Shown: positions 28,678 to 38,613 of the stretch, one piece after another | Layout: each line of letters opens with the position of its first letter | How positions within the stretch are numbered: the first letter of the stretch is position 1 | Source: Alphaproteobacteria bacterium | GTDB taxonomy: Bacteria > Pseudomonadota > Alphaproteobacteria > Micropepsales > Micropepsaceae | DNA length: 64,000 nt | Direction of reading: 5' to 3' | Assembly: GCA_025350465.1 (NCBI GenBank) | Contig: JANXXU010000008.1 | Span: 186,001 to 250,000 of the forward strand | The notes under the pieces: generated by a model | What the model saw: only the letters and a program-made list of their open reading frames with translations | What the model was told of the DNA's origin: nothing | The model's database searches: none | Translations under genes and position numbers: made by a program

Positions 28678-29084
28678 CCCGGCTGCTTCTCGAACGACGG
28701 AATGCCCTTGTCGATATGCGCCCACGGTTGGGCCGATTTCGTCCATATGGTCAGCGACGGTTTCAGCCAGCTTGGATCGTCGAGCGTTCCCGCCTTCACG
28801 ATCGAAATCGGATTGTCCTCGGGCACGCTGAACATCGGCGTTCCGCAGTCGGCGCAGAATTCGCGCGTCACCTTCTTGCCGCTGTCCCCTGCCTTGGCAA
28901 AAGCTTTGACCTTCCCCTTGGTGATCTTGACCGACCCCTTGGGGAGCACGACTACGTTCGCCGGCGCGCCGCCCGATGCGTATTGGCAGTCGCGGCAATG
29001 GCACACGACGACCGCCAGCGGTTCGGCCGAAGCCTCGTAGCGCACCGCACCGCACATGCAGCCGCCTGAAAAAGGATGTGTCAT
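28674..29084 (-). CDS. GFA-family protein
   Basis: GGCMCGAVRYEASAEPLAVVVCHCRDCQYASGG...FCADCGTPMFS. Confidence 0.92.
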   Translation of the reverse strand: MTHPFSGGCMCGAVRYEASAEPLAVVVCHCRDCQYASGGAPANVVVLPKGSVKITKGKVKAFAKAGDSGKKVTREFCADCGTPMFSVPEDNPISIVKAGTLDDPSWLKPSLTIWTKSAQPWAHIDKGIPSFEKQPG

Positions 29085-29149
29085 CTCAAATGTCCTTGAA
29101 GAGGTCATGCACCGGCGGACGCTAGCAGATGCATACTGTGAAGGTGAAG

Positions 29150-29941
29150 TCAGCTCGCCGTCTGGCGCGTCACAAACGCATCGACGTCGTCGAGCGCGCG
29201 CACCCGCCAGCGCCACGGCCAGGCGAAGGCGACGATGATCTCCAGGTGACCAATGCCGCGATAGACTTGGAGCTGCGCCTTATTGCCGTGCGCCTTCAAC
29301 GCGTCGGCGAAGTGTTCGCTATTGTGCACGCCCACGGTCTTGTCGTTTGCACCGTGCAGCAGAAGCATTGGCGCCGCCCCTTCGCGCACGAGCTTGATCG
29401 GGCGCGCGGCCTCGGCAGGCTGCGCCGCCGCAAAAATCTCCCGCGTCGAATCCCATTTTGCCGGATCGAGCGTGTAGGGGCCGGCGAGCCCGATGAAGCC
29501 GTGCACCAACGAACTCTCGATGTCGTGTGCGCTCAAATAGCGCCGATCGAGCGACAGCAGCGCGCCGATATGTGCGCCCGCCGAATGACCCATGACGAAG
29601 AGCGGCGCGCCGCCAAACATGGCCGCATTGTCGCGCGCCCATTTTATCGCCAGCGCAGCATCCTCCACGAACATCGGAAAGCGCGTTTCGGGAAACAAGC
29701 GATAATCGGGGACGACGAGCCCATAGCCGCGCCCGGTTAGCGCACCGCCCAAGAGGCGATAGAGCTTGCGGTCGCCGTGCTTCCACCCGCCGCCATAGAA
29801 AAACACAATGACCGCGCGCGGTTTGCGGTCTTTCGGCAGGTAAATGTCCAGCTTTTGCCGGTCGAGCGTGCCGTAGGCCACATCACGCATTGCGACGGCT
29901 TGTGACGGAGCGGCGCGCTCCTCTTGGAAAACTCGTCCCAT
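29150..29941 (-). CDS. Alpha/beta hydrolase (esterase/lipase-like)
   Basis: VIVFFYGGGWKHGDR (HGGG-like), FVMGHSAGAHIGALL (GxSxG). Confidence 0.93.
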   Translation of the reverse strand: MGRVFQEERAAPSQAVAMRDVAYGTLDRQKLDIYLPKDRKPRAVIVFFYGGGWKHGDRKLYRLLGGALTGRGYGLVVPDYRLFPETRFPMFVEDAALAIKWARDNAAMFGGAPLFVMGHSAGAHIGALLSLDRRYLSAHDIESSLVHGFIGLAGPYTLDPAKWDSTREIFAAAQPAEAARPIKLVREGAAPMLLLHGANDKTVGVHNSEHFADALKAHGNKAQLQVYRGIGHLEIIVAFAWPWRWRVRALDDVDAFVTRQTAS

Positions 29942-30027
29942 CGGCTTAACTGAATCCTCGGCGGTCGCCGGTTAGCATACGCGATTGCGGCGTCTCGCGG
30001 ATCATAACAAAGAACACCGGGTGATCG

Positions 30028-30450
30028 ATGGAACGGACGGCGCTCTGCTGCTGCGGACAATTGCGGATCAAAATTAAGGGCGAGCCAACACGCGTCGTGA
30101 CCTGCCATTGCCTGCAATGCCAGCGCCGCACCGGCAGCGTCTTCAGCGACAACGCTTATTTCAGTCGCAAATCCGTTGTCGGCATTGAGGGCAAGGCCAG
30201 CGAGTATGCGCGCCGCACCGACCGCGGCAATACGCTTCGCTTCAAGTTCTGTCCGGAGTGCGGCTCGACCTTGCATTGGGACGTGCCGTCCGAGCCTGAG
30301 ACCATCGGCATCGCCGTCGGCGCCTTTGCCGACCCCGGCTTCCCGCCGCCGACGCGCTCGGTCTTCGGCATCACCCGTCACGAATGGGTGAACAATCCGG
30401 CAGGCGCGGAGGCGTACCTCGCATACCCCACCGGCCCGCGCGAGGATTAG
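30028..30450 (+). CDS. GFA-family protein
   Basis: CCCGQLRIKIKGEPTRVVTCHCLQCQRRTGSVF...FCPECGSTLHWD. Confidence 0.92.
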   Translation: MERTALCCCGQLRIKIKGEPTRVVTCHCLQCQRRTGSVFSDNAYFSRKSVVGIEGKASEYARRTDRGNTLRFKFCPECGSTLHWDVPSEPETIGIAVGAFADPGFPPPTRSVFGITRHEWVNNPAGAEAYLAYPTGPRED

Positions 30451-30466
30451 CGGCACGCCGGCGCGC

Positions 30467-31012
30467 CTAGACTTTGTGGCCTGCGTCGTTCAGTTGGCGC
30501 GGGGCGATGGCCGCGCTTTCGACCGCGATGCGGTGTCGGAGGAGGAGGGCGTTCAGGATCGACCAGACGAGCGCGACATCCCAACGCCCGAACGCGAGCG
30601 GCAAGACCGCGATCTCGCCGATCACGATCCAATAGTTGGGGTGGCGGACGAAGCGAAACGGCCCGCCCGTGACGAGCGGCGCGTCGTCGAGTGTAATGAT
30701 GCGCGTCGTCCAAAAAGGCCCGAGTGTCGCGATCACCCAAACGCGCAGGATTTGTAGCACGACGAAAACGCCGATCAGCCACCAGTTGGGCCATGTGTCG
30801 AGCGGCGTCATCGCGACGATGGCGATGAGCCACGAGGCATGCAGGAGGACCATGAGCGGGTAGTGATCGCGCCCGACCTCGTGCCCGCCGCGCGCCAATA
30901 GGCGCGTTGTGTTGTGGTTGGCGAGGATCAACTCGCCCAGCCGCTGAAGAGCGACGAGCCCGACAACCCAGGCGACAGGGCTGCGCGCCAGATGTCCGAT
31001 CGTCTCGATCAC
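30467..31012 (-). CDS. Isoprenylcysteine carboxyl methyltransferase (ICMT)-family protein
   Basis: TGGPFRFVRHPNYWIVIGEIAVLPLAFGRWDVALVWSILNALLLRHRIAVE. Confidence 0.88.
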   Translation of the reverse strand: MIETIGHLARSPVAWVVGLVALQRLGELILANHNTTRLLARGGHEVGRDHYPLMVLLHASWLIAIVAMTPLDTWPNWWLIGVFVVLQILRVWVIATLGPFWTTRIITLDDAPLVTGGPFRFVRHPNYWIVIGEIAVLPLAFGRWDVALVWSILNALLLRHRIAVESAAIAPRQLNDAGHKV

Positions 31013-31016
31013 GACG

Positions 31017-32087
31017 TTAGGCCGTCTCGACGATCATCAGGCCGGCCGTGAAGCCGGGCCCCATCGTCGTCAGCAGGCAGCGCCCCTTGACGCCAGCGTC
31101 GAGCGCCGCGCGCAGGATGAAGAGCACGGTCGCCGACGACATGTTGCCGTGCTCACGCAGCACCGCGCGCGAATGGGTGAGGGCGCCAGGCTTGAGTTCG
31201 AACGCTTCTTCGAGCGCGTCCAAAACCTTGGCGCCGCCGGGATGGCAAATGAATTCATCGACATCGCGCCGGCTCAATTTGTGCTTGCGCAAGAACGTAT
31301 CGGCGACCTCGCGCAGTTCCTCGCGCACCAGCGTCGGAATATCGCGTGAGAACACGACCTGGAGCCCGTCGTCGGTGACGTCCCAACCCATGATGTCGAG
31401 CGAATCGGGCCAGGTGTGCTCGCCGGCCGGTCCGAGGCGCGGCGCGTTCTTCGGAACGTCTTCGCGGCACGTGATGATCGCCGCCGCGGCGCCGTCACCG
31501 AAGAGCGCGGTGGCCACCAAATTGGCTTTCGACCGATCCTGCCGGCGAAACGTCAGCGTCGAGAGCTCGATGACAAGCAGGAGCACCCGCGATTGTGGTG
31601 CCGCCCGCGCGACCGCCGTCGCCCGCGAAAGACCGAGCACACCGCCCGCGCAGCCCAGGCCGAAGAGTGGCGAACGCTCGACGTCAGTCCGAAAGGGTAG
31701 CCGTTGCATGATCCGGGCATCGAGCGCCGGGGTCGCGATGCCCGACGATGAGACCGTCACGATCGCATCGATGTCCTGAGCCTTCAGCCCGGCTTGCTCG
31801 AGCGTTTTGGCGGCGAGCCCCGCCAGAATGTTCGTCGCATGCTCGAGGAAGAGGGCATTGCGCTCAGAGAAGCTGTGCTCCTCCAAGAACCACCCGATCG
31901 GCACGACGGAATGGCGTCGCCTGATCTGGGCGTTGTGGTAGATCGGCAAGAGCCACTGATAACCGCCTTCATTGAAAGCGAAAGTGCGCGCGGCGCGCTC
32001 GGCAATCTCGTCTTGGATGATGTCGTGGGGCGGCACCGCCGTCGCGAGTGCGATCAAACGAGGGGTTATTGCGGATGACTGCGACAT
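31017..32087 (-). CDS. Type III polyketide synthase (chalcone-synthase-like)
   Basis: Active-site Cys FGLGCAGGVLGLSRA, His FICHPGGAKVLDAL, Asn LREHGNMSSATVLF; C-terminal GPGFTAGLMIVE. Confidence 0.94.
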   Translation of the reverse strand: MSQSSAITPRLIALATAVPPHDIIQDEIAERAARTFAFNEGGYQWLLPIYHNAQIRRRHSVVPIGWFLEEHSFSERNALFLEHATNILAGLAAKTLEQAGLKAQDIDAIVTVSSSGIATPALDARIMQRLPFRTDVERSPLFGLGCAGGVLGLSRATAVARAAPQSRVLLLVIELSTLTFRRQDRSKANLVATALFGDGAAAAIITCREDVPKNAPRLGPAGEHTWPDSLDIMGWDVTDDGLQVVFSRDIPTLVREELREVADTFLRKHKLSRRDVDEFICHPGGAKVLDALEEAFELKPGALTHSRAVLREHGNMSSATVLFILRAALDAGVKGRCLLTTMGPGFTAGLMIVETA

Positions 32088-32223
32088 GGGACACCGTCCT
32101 TGCGAGTCGAGTATCCGATCGCTCGTTGGAGACTACGCAGGGATTGGTCCCCAGTTCCACTAGGCCCCAGACCGCTCGCGGCTCTGTGATAGTCAGTGAG
32201 GGTTTTCTGAAAGGGCATTCATT

Positions 32224-33849
32224 TTGACGCGCGGAGGGGAAATCCAAGAGTCACGAGTTGCCGCACCGGTAACCGCCGCGGAGTCTGTCTCTGTGGCCAC
32301 TTGGGCGGGCTTTGCGGTGATGGGCTTCGCGATGTTTATCGCGGTGCTCGATGTGCAAATCGTCGCAACCTCGCTAACCACGATTGAAGAGGCCCTCGAC
32401 CTCTTTCCCGACCAGATCAGTTGGATTCAAACTGCGTACTTGATCGCCGAGGTGATCGCAATCCCGCTGACCGGCTTTCTGATTCGCGCGCTGTCGATGC
32501 GCGGGCTCTTCGTGATCGCCATCACGCTTTTCACTTTCGCCTCCGCCGGCTGCGCGGGCAGCGAAAGCTTTGCCTCCTTGATCGCGTGGCGCGTGCTGCA
32601 AGGCTTCGCGGGGGGCACGCTAATCCCGATTGCTTTCACCGCCGGTCTCATATTTTTCCCCTCCCGATTGCAGGGGCCGGCCTCGACGATCGCGGGCGTG
32701 CTCGCGGTCTTGGCGCCCACAGTCGGTCCGATCGTCGGCGGCTGGATCACGGTGACCTATTCCTGGCACTGGCTGTTCTTGATCAATGTCGGCCCGGGAA
32801 TTCTCTGCGCGCTTGCCGCCGTGATGCTGGTGCCCGAAGGCAAGGCCGATTTCGGCGAGCTGCGCCGCGTCGACATCTTCTCGCTCGCGTTGATGGCGCT
32901 CGCGCTGGCGTCGCTTGAGATCGGATTGAAGGATGCGCCGCAACAGGGGTGGCTGTCGTTGCGCGTCGGCGGCCTCTTGGCATTGGCGCTCGTCTCGGCC
33001 GGCACTTTCGCTTATCGAACCTTCGCCGCGGTCAATCCCGTGGTCGAATTGCGCACGCTGCGTGACGACCGCAACTTCGCCGTCGGATGCTTGCTGAGCT
33101 TCCTGCTCGGCGTCGGCATCTTCGGCTCGGTCTATTTGATGCCGGTATTCTTGGGCTTCGTGCGCGACCACAGCGCGCTCGAAATCGGCAAGATCGTGTT
33201 TGTGACAGGCGTTGCACAGATCATCGCCGCGCCGATCATCGTTGCCTTGGAACGCCGCTTCGACGCTCGCATTTTGGCTGGCGTTGGTTTCTTCATGCTT
33301 GCGGTCGGGCTTTATCTGAGCGCGTTTCAAACAAGCGAGACCGACTTCGGCGACATGTTCTTGCCACAAGTTTTCCGCGGCGCGGCGATTATGTTCTGTC
33401 TGATCGCGCCCCTGCGCATCGCGCTAACGCACCTTCCGGCGCCGGCCGTTCCGGACGCGAGCGGTCTCTTCAACCTCATGCGCAATCTGGGCGGCGCCAT
33501 CGGTATCGCGCTGGTCGACACCGTGATCTACGGTCGCTCGCCGGCCTACGCGAACGCTATCGTCGCGCGCCTGAAGCTCGGCGACATCGAGATGGCCAAG
33601 GCCGTCGGCATCCCGCTCAAAACCTTCATGCAGCGCCGTTTCGGGCCGATCGCGCCGGAGGAAGAACCGATTCTGAGGCACCTGATCGAGCGCCTCGCGC
33701 TCGTCCACGCGATCAACGAAGCCTGGTTGATGCTCGCGGGTCTGACTCTGCTGACGCTCTTCTTGATTCCCTTCGCGCGCTATCAAGCCGGCGAGGGGGC
33801 CGTCCCGATGTTTTCCAGATCGAAGGCTGAGCCTGCCGGCGGACGTTGA
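32224..33849 (+). CDS. MFS transporter, DHA2 (EmrB/QacA-like) family
   Basis: About 14 TM segments; VLDVQIVATSLTTIEEAL, GFAGGTLIPIAFTAG, GPIVGGWIT. Confidence 0.93.
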   Translation: MTRGGEIQESRVAAPVTAAESVSVATWAGFAVMGFAMFIAVLDVQIVATSLTTIEEALDLFPDQISWIQTAYLIAEVIAIPLTGFLIRALSMRGLFVIAITLFTFASAGCAGSESFASLIAWRVLQGFAGGTLIPIAFTAGLIFFPSRLQGPASTIAGVLAVLAPTVGPIVGGWITVTYSWHWLFLINVGPGILCALAAVMLVPEGKADFGELRRVDIFSLALMALALASLEIGLKDAPQQGWLSLRVGGLLALALVSAGTFAYRTFAAVNPVVELRTLRDDRNFAVGCLLSFLLGVGIFGSVYLMPVFLGFVRDHSALEIGKIVFVTGVAQIIAAPIIVALERRFDARILAGVGFFMLAVGLYLSAFQTSETDFGDMFLPQVFRGAAIMFCLIAPLRIALTHLPAPAVPDASGLFNLMRNLGGAIGIALVDTVIYGRSPAYANAIVARLKLGDIEMAKAVGIPLKTFMQRRFGPIAPEEEPILRHLIERLALVHAINEAWLMLAGLTLLTLFLIPFARYQAGEGAVPMFSRSKAEPAGGR

Positions 33850-34019
33850 ACACTTTTCATCCGCCATGATCGCGCTATAAGCGCTGAGCTCAACGTCGCG
33901 GAAAATCATCCGGCTGAGATAGTTGCACGGTTGCCCCGAGCATAAGTTCGCACGCGCCGTGTGATTGAGTTGTCACAAGACTCGCGCTTGCGCGCGAGAG
34001 CGCATACACTTGCCCGCTG

Positions 34020-35099
34020 ATGATGAAAAGGGAAAAGACGGTGCGGCCGCCAACTGGACGTCTTGTTTTGCTCACGTTGGGCGTTGTTCTTGAACTGTCG
34101 AACGTGCCTACATTGCAAGCGTCCGATGCGATTGATTGGACTTGGACCAATTGCGTCGGTGTTCGCTCGGAGATTTCACCTGATCAGTCAATCGACGCAT
34201 GCACATCAATTATCAATGACCCGCACGCAAGCGACGAGAGTCGCGCCGCCGCGCTCGGTAACCGCGGCAACGCTCACCTGAAAAAGCGCGAATTCGATCT
34301 TGCTGTCTCCGATCTCGACCGCGCCAACGCGCTCGAGCCGGACAGGGCAGAGATCTACCGCAATCGGGCATATGTCTATTTCATGATGGGCGACTACGAC
34401 CGCGCCATTGCTGACTACGATCGCGCGATAGTACTCAAACCTGAGTACGCAGCGGCTTTCGCAGACCGTTGCAACGCCTTTAACAAAAAGGGCCAATATG
34501 ACCGCGCGATTGTTGATTGCGATCGGGCCGTCGCGTTGAAGCCAGGCGACTACCGCGCGTTCTTCAGCCGCGGCAACGCTTACCTTGAAACCGGCCAACT
34601 CGATCGTTCGATCAACGACTACAATCGCGTGACAGCGCTCAAGCCGGGCTTCGCCAAAGCGTTCATTAATCGAGGCAATGCTTACTCCAACAAGGGTGAC
34701 GCCGCGAAGGCAATGGCCGACTTCAATCGGGCGGTCGCACTTCAACCAGACTATGCCAATGCGCTGAACGCGAGGTGTTGGGAGGGGGCCGCGGTCGGCA
34801 AAGATTTGAGCGCGGCCCTGGTCGATTGCAATCGCGCGCTCGATCTGAAGCCCGACGACGCAGACATTCTGGACAGCAGGGGTTTCGTTTATTTTCGCTT
34901 GGGGGAATTTCGCATGGCCATCGCTGACTGCGAGGCAGCTCTTCAACGCAAACCAAGATTAGCCGCATCGCTTTATGTTCGCGGCTTGGCCAGACGTCGA
35001 ATCGGTGACACTTCCAATGGCGATGTCGATATCGCCGCCGCAATTGCTGTTGATGCAAACGTGGCTGGAAAATATGCGCGGCGTGGAATCACGCCGTAG
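34020..35099 (+). CDS. Exported TPR-repeat protein
   Basis: WTNCVGVRSEISPDQSIDACTSIINDP plus canonical TPRs (YDRAIADYDRAIVLKPEYAAAF). Confidence 0.88.
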   Translation: MMKREKTVRPPTGRLVLLTLGVVLELSNVPTLQASDAIDWTWTNCVGVRSEISPDQSIDACTSIINDPHASDESRAAALGNRGNAHLKKREFDLAVSDLDRANALEPDRAEIYRNRAYVYFMMGDYDRAIADYDRAIVLKPEYAAAFADRCNAFNKKGQYDRAIVDCDRAVALKPGDYRAFFSRGNAYLETGQLDRSINDYNRVTALKPGFAKAFINRGNAYSNKGDAAKAMADFNRAVALQPDYANALNARCWEGAAVGKDLSAALVDCNRALDLKPDDADILDSRGFVYFRLGEFRMAIADCEAALQRKPRLAASLYVRGLARRRIGDTSNGDVDIAAAIAVDANVAGKYARRGITP

Positions 35100-35113
35100 C
35101 GTGAACAGAGTCT

Positions 35114-36234
35114 TCACCCCACCAAAATCGCCGCGATGCGCTCATTCTGCATTTCGGTCGAGCCGTCGGTGTAGTTGGCGACGCGCGCCGAGGCGAGGTG
35201 GCGCAGGAACGGATACTCCTCACGCAATCCGGCCGCGCCCATCAGCTGGCAGGCATCCGAGATGCGTCCGATGGCCATGCGGGTCGCGAATTTCTTGGCG
35301 TGCGCCGAGGCAAGAGCCGCGTCTTCGCCGCGTGCGATCAAGTCGGCGGCCTTGGCGACCAGGAGGCGGCCCGCTTCGACGTCCGTCGCGATGTCCGCCG
35401 CCATCCAGCGCCAGCCTTGCTTGGCGGCAAGCGGCCCGCCGAAGGCCTGCCGCTCTTTGCCGTATGCAATCGCGGTTTCAAGACACACGTCGACCATGGC
35501 GCAGCACATCGCGGCGACATAAGTGCGCGCTTGATTGACGCCCGCCATCGCCCGCCGGAAAGCTTGTCCCGGCGTCGACACGACTTCGTCCGCGTGGACG
35601 CGATAATTCTTGAGCGTGAATCCGCCGGCGCCGATCACGCCGCCGCCCGCGAGCGCCTCGGCGAGCGAGCGCGCGAACCCTTCGCGCCGTCCATCGACCA
35701 AGAAGCTGGCGATACCGCGCCAGCCTTGCGCCGGATCGGTCTGTGCGCAAGTGATGAACACGTCGCCGAACGCGGCATTGGTGATCCAAGCTTTCGCGCC
35801 GTTCAGGATCCAATCGTCGCCGTCTTTCGCGGCGTGCGTTTTGATTCCGGCGAAGTCGCTGCCGGCGTCCGGCTCGCTGAGGGCGCTGCCGCCAAAGCGC
35901 TCGCCTTTGAGCATCGCGGGAACGTAGCGCTCAGCGATCGCGCGCGGCATTTCCTGCGCGATGCGCGCCGCGCATCCGGCCGTGTTGGTTAGGCTGAAGG
36001 CAAAGTCATAGGAGTGCCGCGACAGCGCCTCGAGCAACCGAACTTATCGTGAAAGCCGAACGCGCTCCCGCCCCATTCCCGCGAGGTCTGATAGCCGAGC
36101 AGGCCCTCTGCAGCCGCCGCCTGCAGCGCCTCGATCTGCATCCGCCCTTCGCGCGCCCACCGCGCCGCGTTCGGCGCCACATGCGACAGCGCGAACGCTT
36201 CGGCCTTCTTTGCGATATCGCCAGGATCGCTCAC
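35114..36234 (-). pseudogene. Acyl-CoA dehydrogenase with frameshift near 36034-36046
   Basis: N-terminal part in frame 35989..36234 (MSDPGDIAKKAEAF...EWGGSAFGFHDKF), remainder in 35114..36037 (LLEALSRHSYDFAFSLTN...SEPDAGSDFAGIKTHA...); a 1-nt deletion would explain it. Confidence 0.8.
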
Positions 36235-37841
36235 GTGATCCCCAGCGCGCGCTTGGCGTAATCCGTCGTGCCCTTGTAATCAGCTTTGCCGTTCGGCGCG
36301 CGGAACAGCTGCTCGACGCGCACGATACGTTTTGGCGTCTTGTACCCGGCGAGATGCTCGCGCACATGCTTGCGCAACGCTTCTTCGTCGAAACGCGCGT
36401 CGCGCTTCATTTCGACGACGCCCGTCACCGCTTGACCCCATTTGTCGTCCGGCACGCCGACCACCAGCGCGTCGTCGACGTCGGGATGAAGTTTAAGGAT
36501 TTCCTCCACCTCTTCCGGATAGACCTTCTCGCCCGCCGTGTTGATGCACACACTGCCGCGTCCTAATAGCGTCAGCGTGTTGTCGGCATGCAGTTGGCAA
36601 TAGTCGCCGGGGATCGACCAGCGCCGGCCTTCGATCACCGGAAAGGTCTTGGCGGTCTTGGCCTCGTCCTTCCAATAGCCGACCGGAATATTGCCGCCCC
36701 GCGCGATGAAGCCGGGTTCTGGACTGCCGGGCTCGACGCGCTTGTGCTCGGTCGAAAACACGGCAACGTCGTCGCCGAGCGCAAAGCGCGCCGTTGAGAC
36801 TTCGCCGGCCGCGTTCGTCACCGCCATGCCGAAGCCGACCGCTTCCGACGCGCCGAAGGAGTCGAGCAGTGCCACTTGTGGAATATGCCCGATGAGCGCG
36901 TGCTTCACTTCCTGGCTCCACATCACACCGGACGAAATGATCACCGTCAGCGCGGACAAATCCCACCGCCCGCGATTGTCGTCGAGCGCGCGCAACATGG
37001 GCTTGGCGAACGCGTCGCCGACGATCGCGATCTGCGTCGCCTTGTGCTTCGCCGCTACGTTCCATAATTCGACCGCGTCGAAAGTCTCGCCCTCGAGCGT
37101 GATCACGGTGCCGCCCATGGCGAGCGTGCCGATCGAGGTGAGCAAGCCCGTGCCGTGCATTTGCGGGCAGGCCGGGATGAACCGCTGTCCCGGCGCCAGC
37201 TCTTTCATCAGCGCGACGTGATCGGCAAGGCCAACCGGCACGCGCGGGAGCAAAGTGGGGCTGAGCTGAACCTGGCGCAAATCGCCGTGGCGCCACATCA
37301 CACCCTTCGGCATGCCCGTCGTGCCGCCGGTATAGAGAAAGAAGAGATCATCGCTCGAACGACTGATGCCGAGCGGCTTGCCGTCGTGCCGCGCGACGAA
37401 GCTCTCATAGTCATGCGCCCAGCCCGGTACGGGCGTGCGGTCGACCTCGACCTGCAGCCACGTCTGCACGCCGGGCAGACGACCCTTGATATCAGCGATC
37501 ACCGGCGCGAACTCGCTGCCGTAGACGACGATGCGCGCATCCGAATTGTCGAAGATGTAGTGAAGCTCGTCGGCCTTGTAGCGGTAGTTCACGTTCACAT
37601 GGACGAAGCGGCCTTTGAACGCCGCGATCGTCGCTTCCATATATTCGGGCCGGTTGCGGATCAGGATGGCAAGCTTGTCGTCCGGCCTATGCCCCCGCTC
37701 GATCAGCCCGCGTGCCAACGCGTTCGTGCGCTTGTCGAACGCAGCCCAGGTCGTCACGCGGTCGCCATGGATCAGCGCCGGCTTGTCGCCCGGCACCTCC
37801 CGGCCATTGGCGTCCAGGATGTCGCCGAAGTTCCAAGCCAT
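36231..37841 (-). CDS. Acyl-CoA synthetase (AMP-dependent synthetase/ligase)
   Basis: FLYTGGTTGMPKGVMWRHGD (P-loop), GRGSVCINTAGEKVYPEEVE, GVPDDKWGQAVTG; GTGA overlap with the downstream gene. Confidence 0.94.
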   Translation of the reverse strand: MAWNFGDILDANGREVPGDKPALIHGDRVTTWAAFDKRTNALARGLIERGHRPDDKLAILIRNRPEYMEATIAAFKGRFVHVNVNYRYKADELHYIFDNSDARIVVYGSEFAPVIADIKGRLPGVQTWLQVEVDRTPVPGWAHDYESFVARHDGKPLGISRSSDDLFFLYTGGTTGMPKGVMWRHGDLRQVQLSPTLLPRVPVGLADHVALMKELAPGQRFIPACPQMHGTGLLTSIGTLAMGGTVITLEGETFDAVELWNVAAKHKATQIAIVGDAFAKPMLRALDDNRGRWDLSALTVIISSGVMWSQEVKHALIGHIPQVALLDSFGASEAVGFGMAVTNAAGEVSTARFALGDDVAVFSTEHKRVEPGSPEPGFIARGGNIPVGYWKDEAKTAKTFPVIEGRRWSIPGDYCQLHADNTLTLLGRGSVCINTAGEKVYPEEVEEILKLHPDVDDALVVGVPDDKWGQAVTGVVEMKRDARFDEEALRKHVREHLAGYKTPKRIVRVEQLFRAPNGKADYKGTTDYAKRALGIT

Positions 37842-37972
37842 GCAGTCCTCCCAATTTTTCCGAGGAGAATAGCGCAACCGCTGCGCTGCGATAGCCGTCA
37901 CACGCGGTTTGCGGACCTCGTGACTATCTTTGGCGACCGGGCCTATAGTCCGGCTTCAAGACGGAGACCCCC

Positions 37973-38608
37973 ATGGCTTATGTCGATTGGCGCATGCAAG
38001 GACCGGAGATCACCAGCTGCAATTGCGATTGGGGCTGTCCCTGCCAATTCAACGCTCTACCGACACGCGGCGATTGCCGCGCCGCCGTCGCGATGCACAT
38101 CGACAAGGGGCATTTCGGCAAGACGAAGCTCGACGGCTTGAACTGGGTCGGAATCTTCGCCTGGCCCAAGGCGATCCACCTCGGCAACGGCGAAGTGATG
38201 GCGATTGTCGACGAGCGAGCGGATGCGGACCAACGCGACGCTATCCTGAAAATATTGACGGGTCAGGAGACGGTGCCTGGTGCGACGATCTTCAACGTCT
38301 TCGCCGCAACTTTCACCAAGGTCCACCCCCCTCTCTTCAAGCCCATTGAGTTCCACGCCGATATGGAAAAGCGAAAGGGTGGCGTCCGGGTCGCCGGCGT
38401 TATCGACGCGACCATCGATCCGATCCGCAATCCAATCACCGGCGCAGAACATCGCGCCCGCGTAAGCTTGCCGCAAGGCTTTGAGTATCATGAAGCCGAA
38501 TATGCGAGCGGCACGGTGAAGGCCGGCAAACCGATCGTGCACGATTGGTCCGGCCGCCACGCGCATATCGCGATGCTGAATATCACGACCAACGGCGTCG
38601 CCGCCTGA
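37973..38608 (+). CDS. DUF1326 domain-containing protein
   Basis: SCNCDWGCPCQFNALPTRGDCRAAVAMHIDKGHFG. Confidence 0.9.
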   Translation: MAYVDWRMQGPEITSCNCDWGCPCQFNALPTRGDCRAAVAMHIDKGHFGKTKLDGLNWVGIFAWPKAIHLGNGEVMAIVDERADADQRDAILKILTGQETVPGATIFNVFAATFTKVHPPLFKPIEFHADMEKRKGGVRVAGVIDATIDPIRNPITGAEHRARVSLPQGFEYHEAEYASGTVKAGKPIVHDWSGRHAHIAMLNITTNGVAA

Positions 38609-38613
38609 ATCGA

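Noticed and set aside
28674-30450. Two GFA-family genes as a dedicated formaldehyde detoxification cluster
   Set aside because: They are on opposite strands with unrelated neighbours and no formaldehyde dehydrogenase nearby; GFA proteins are common and often unrelated to that function.
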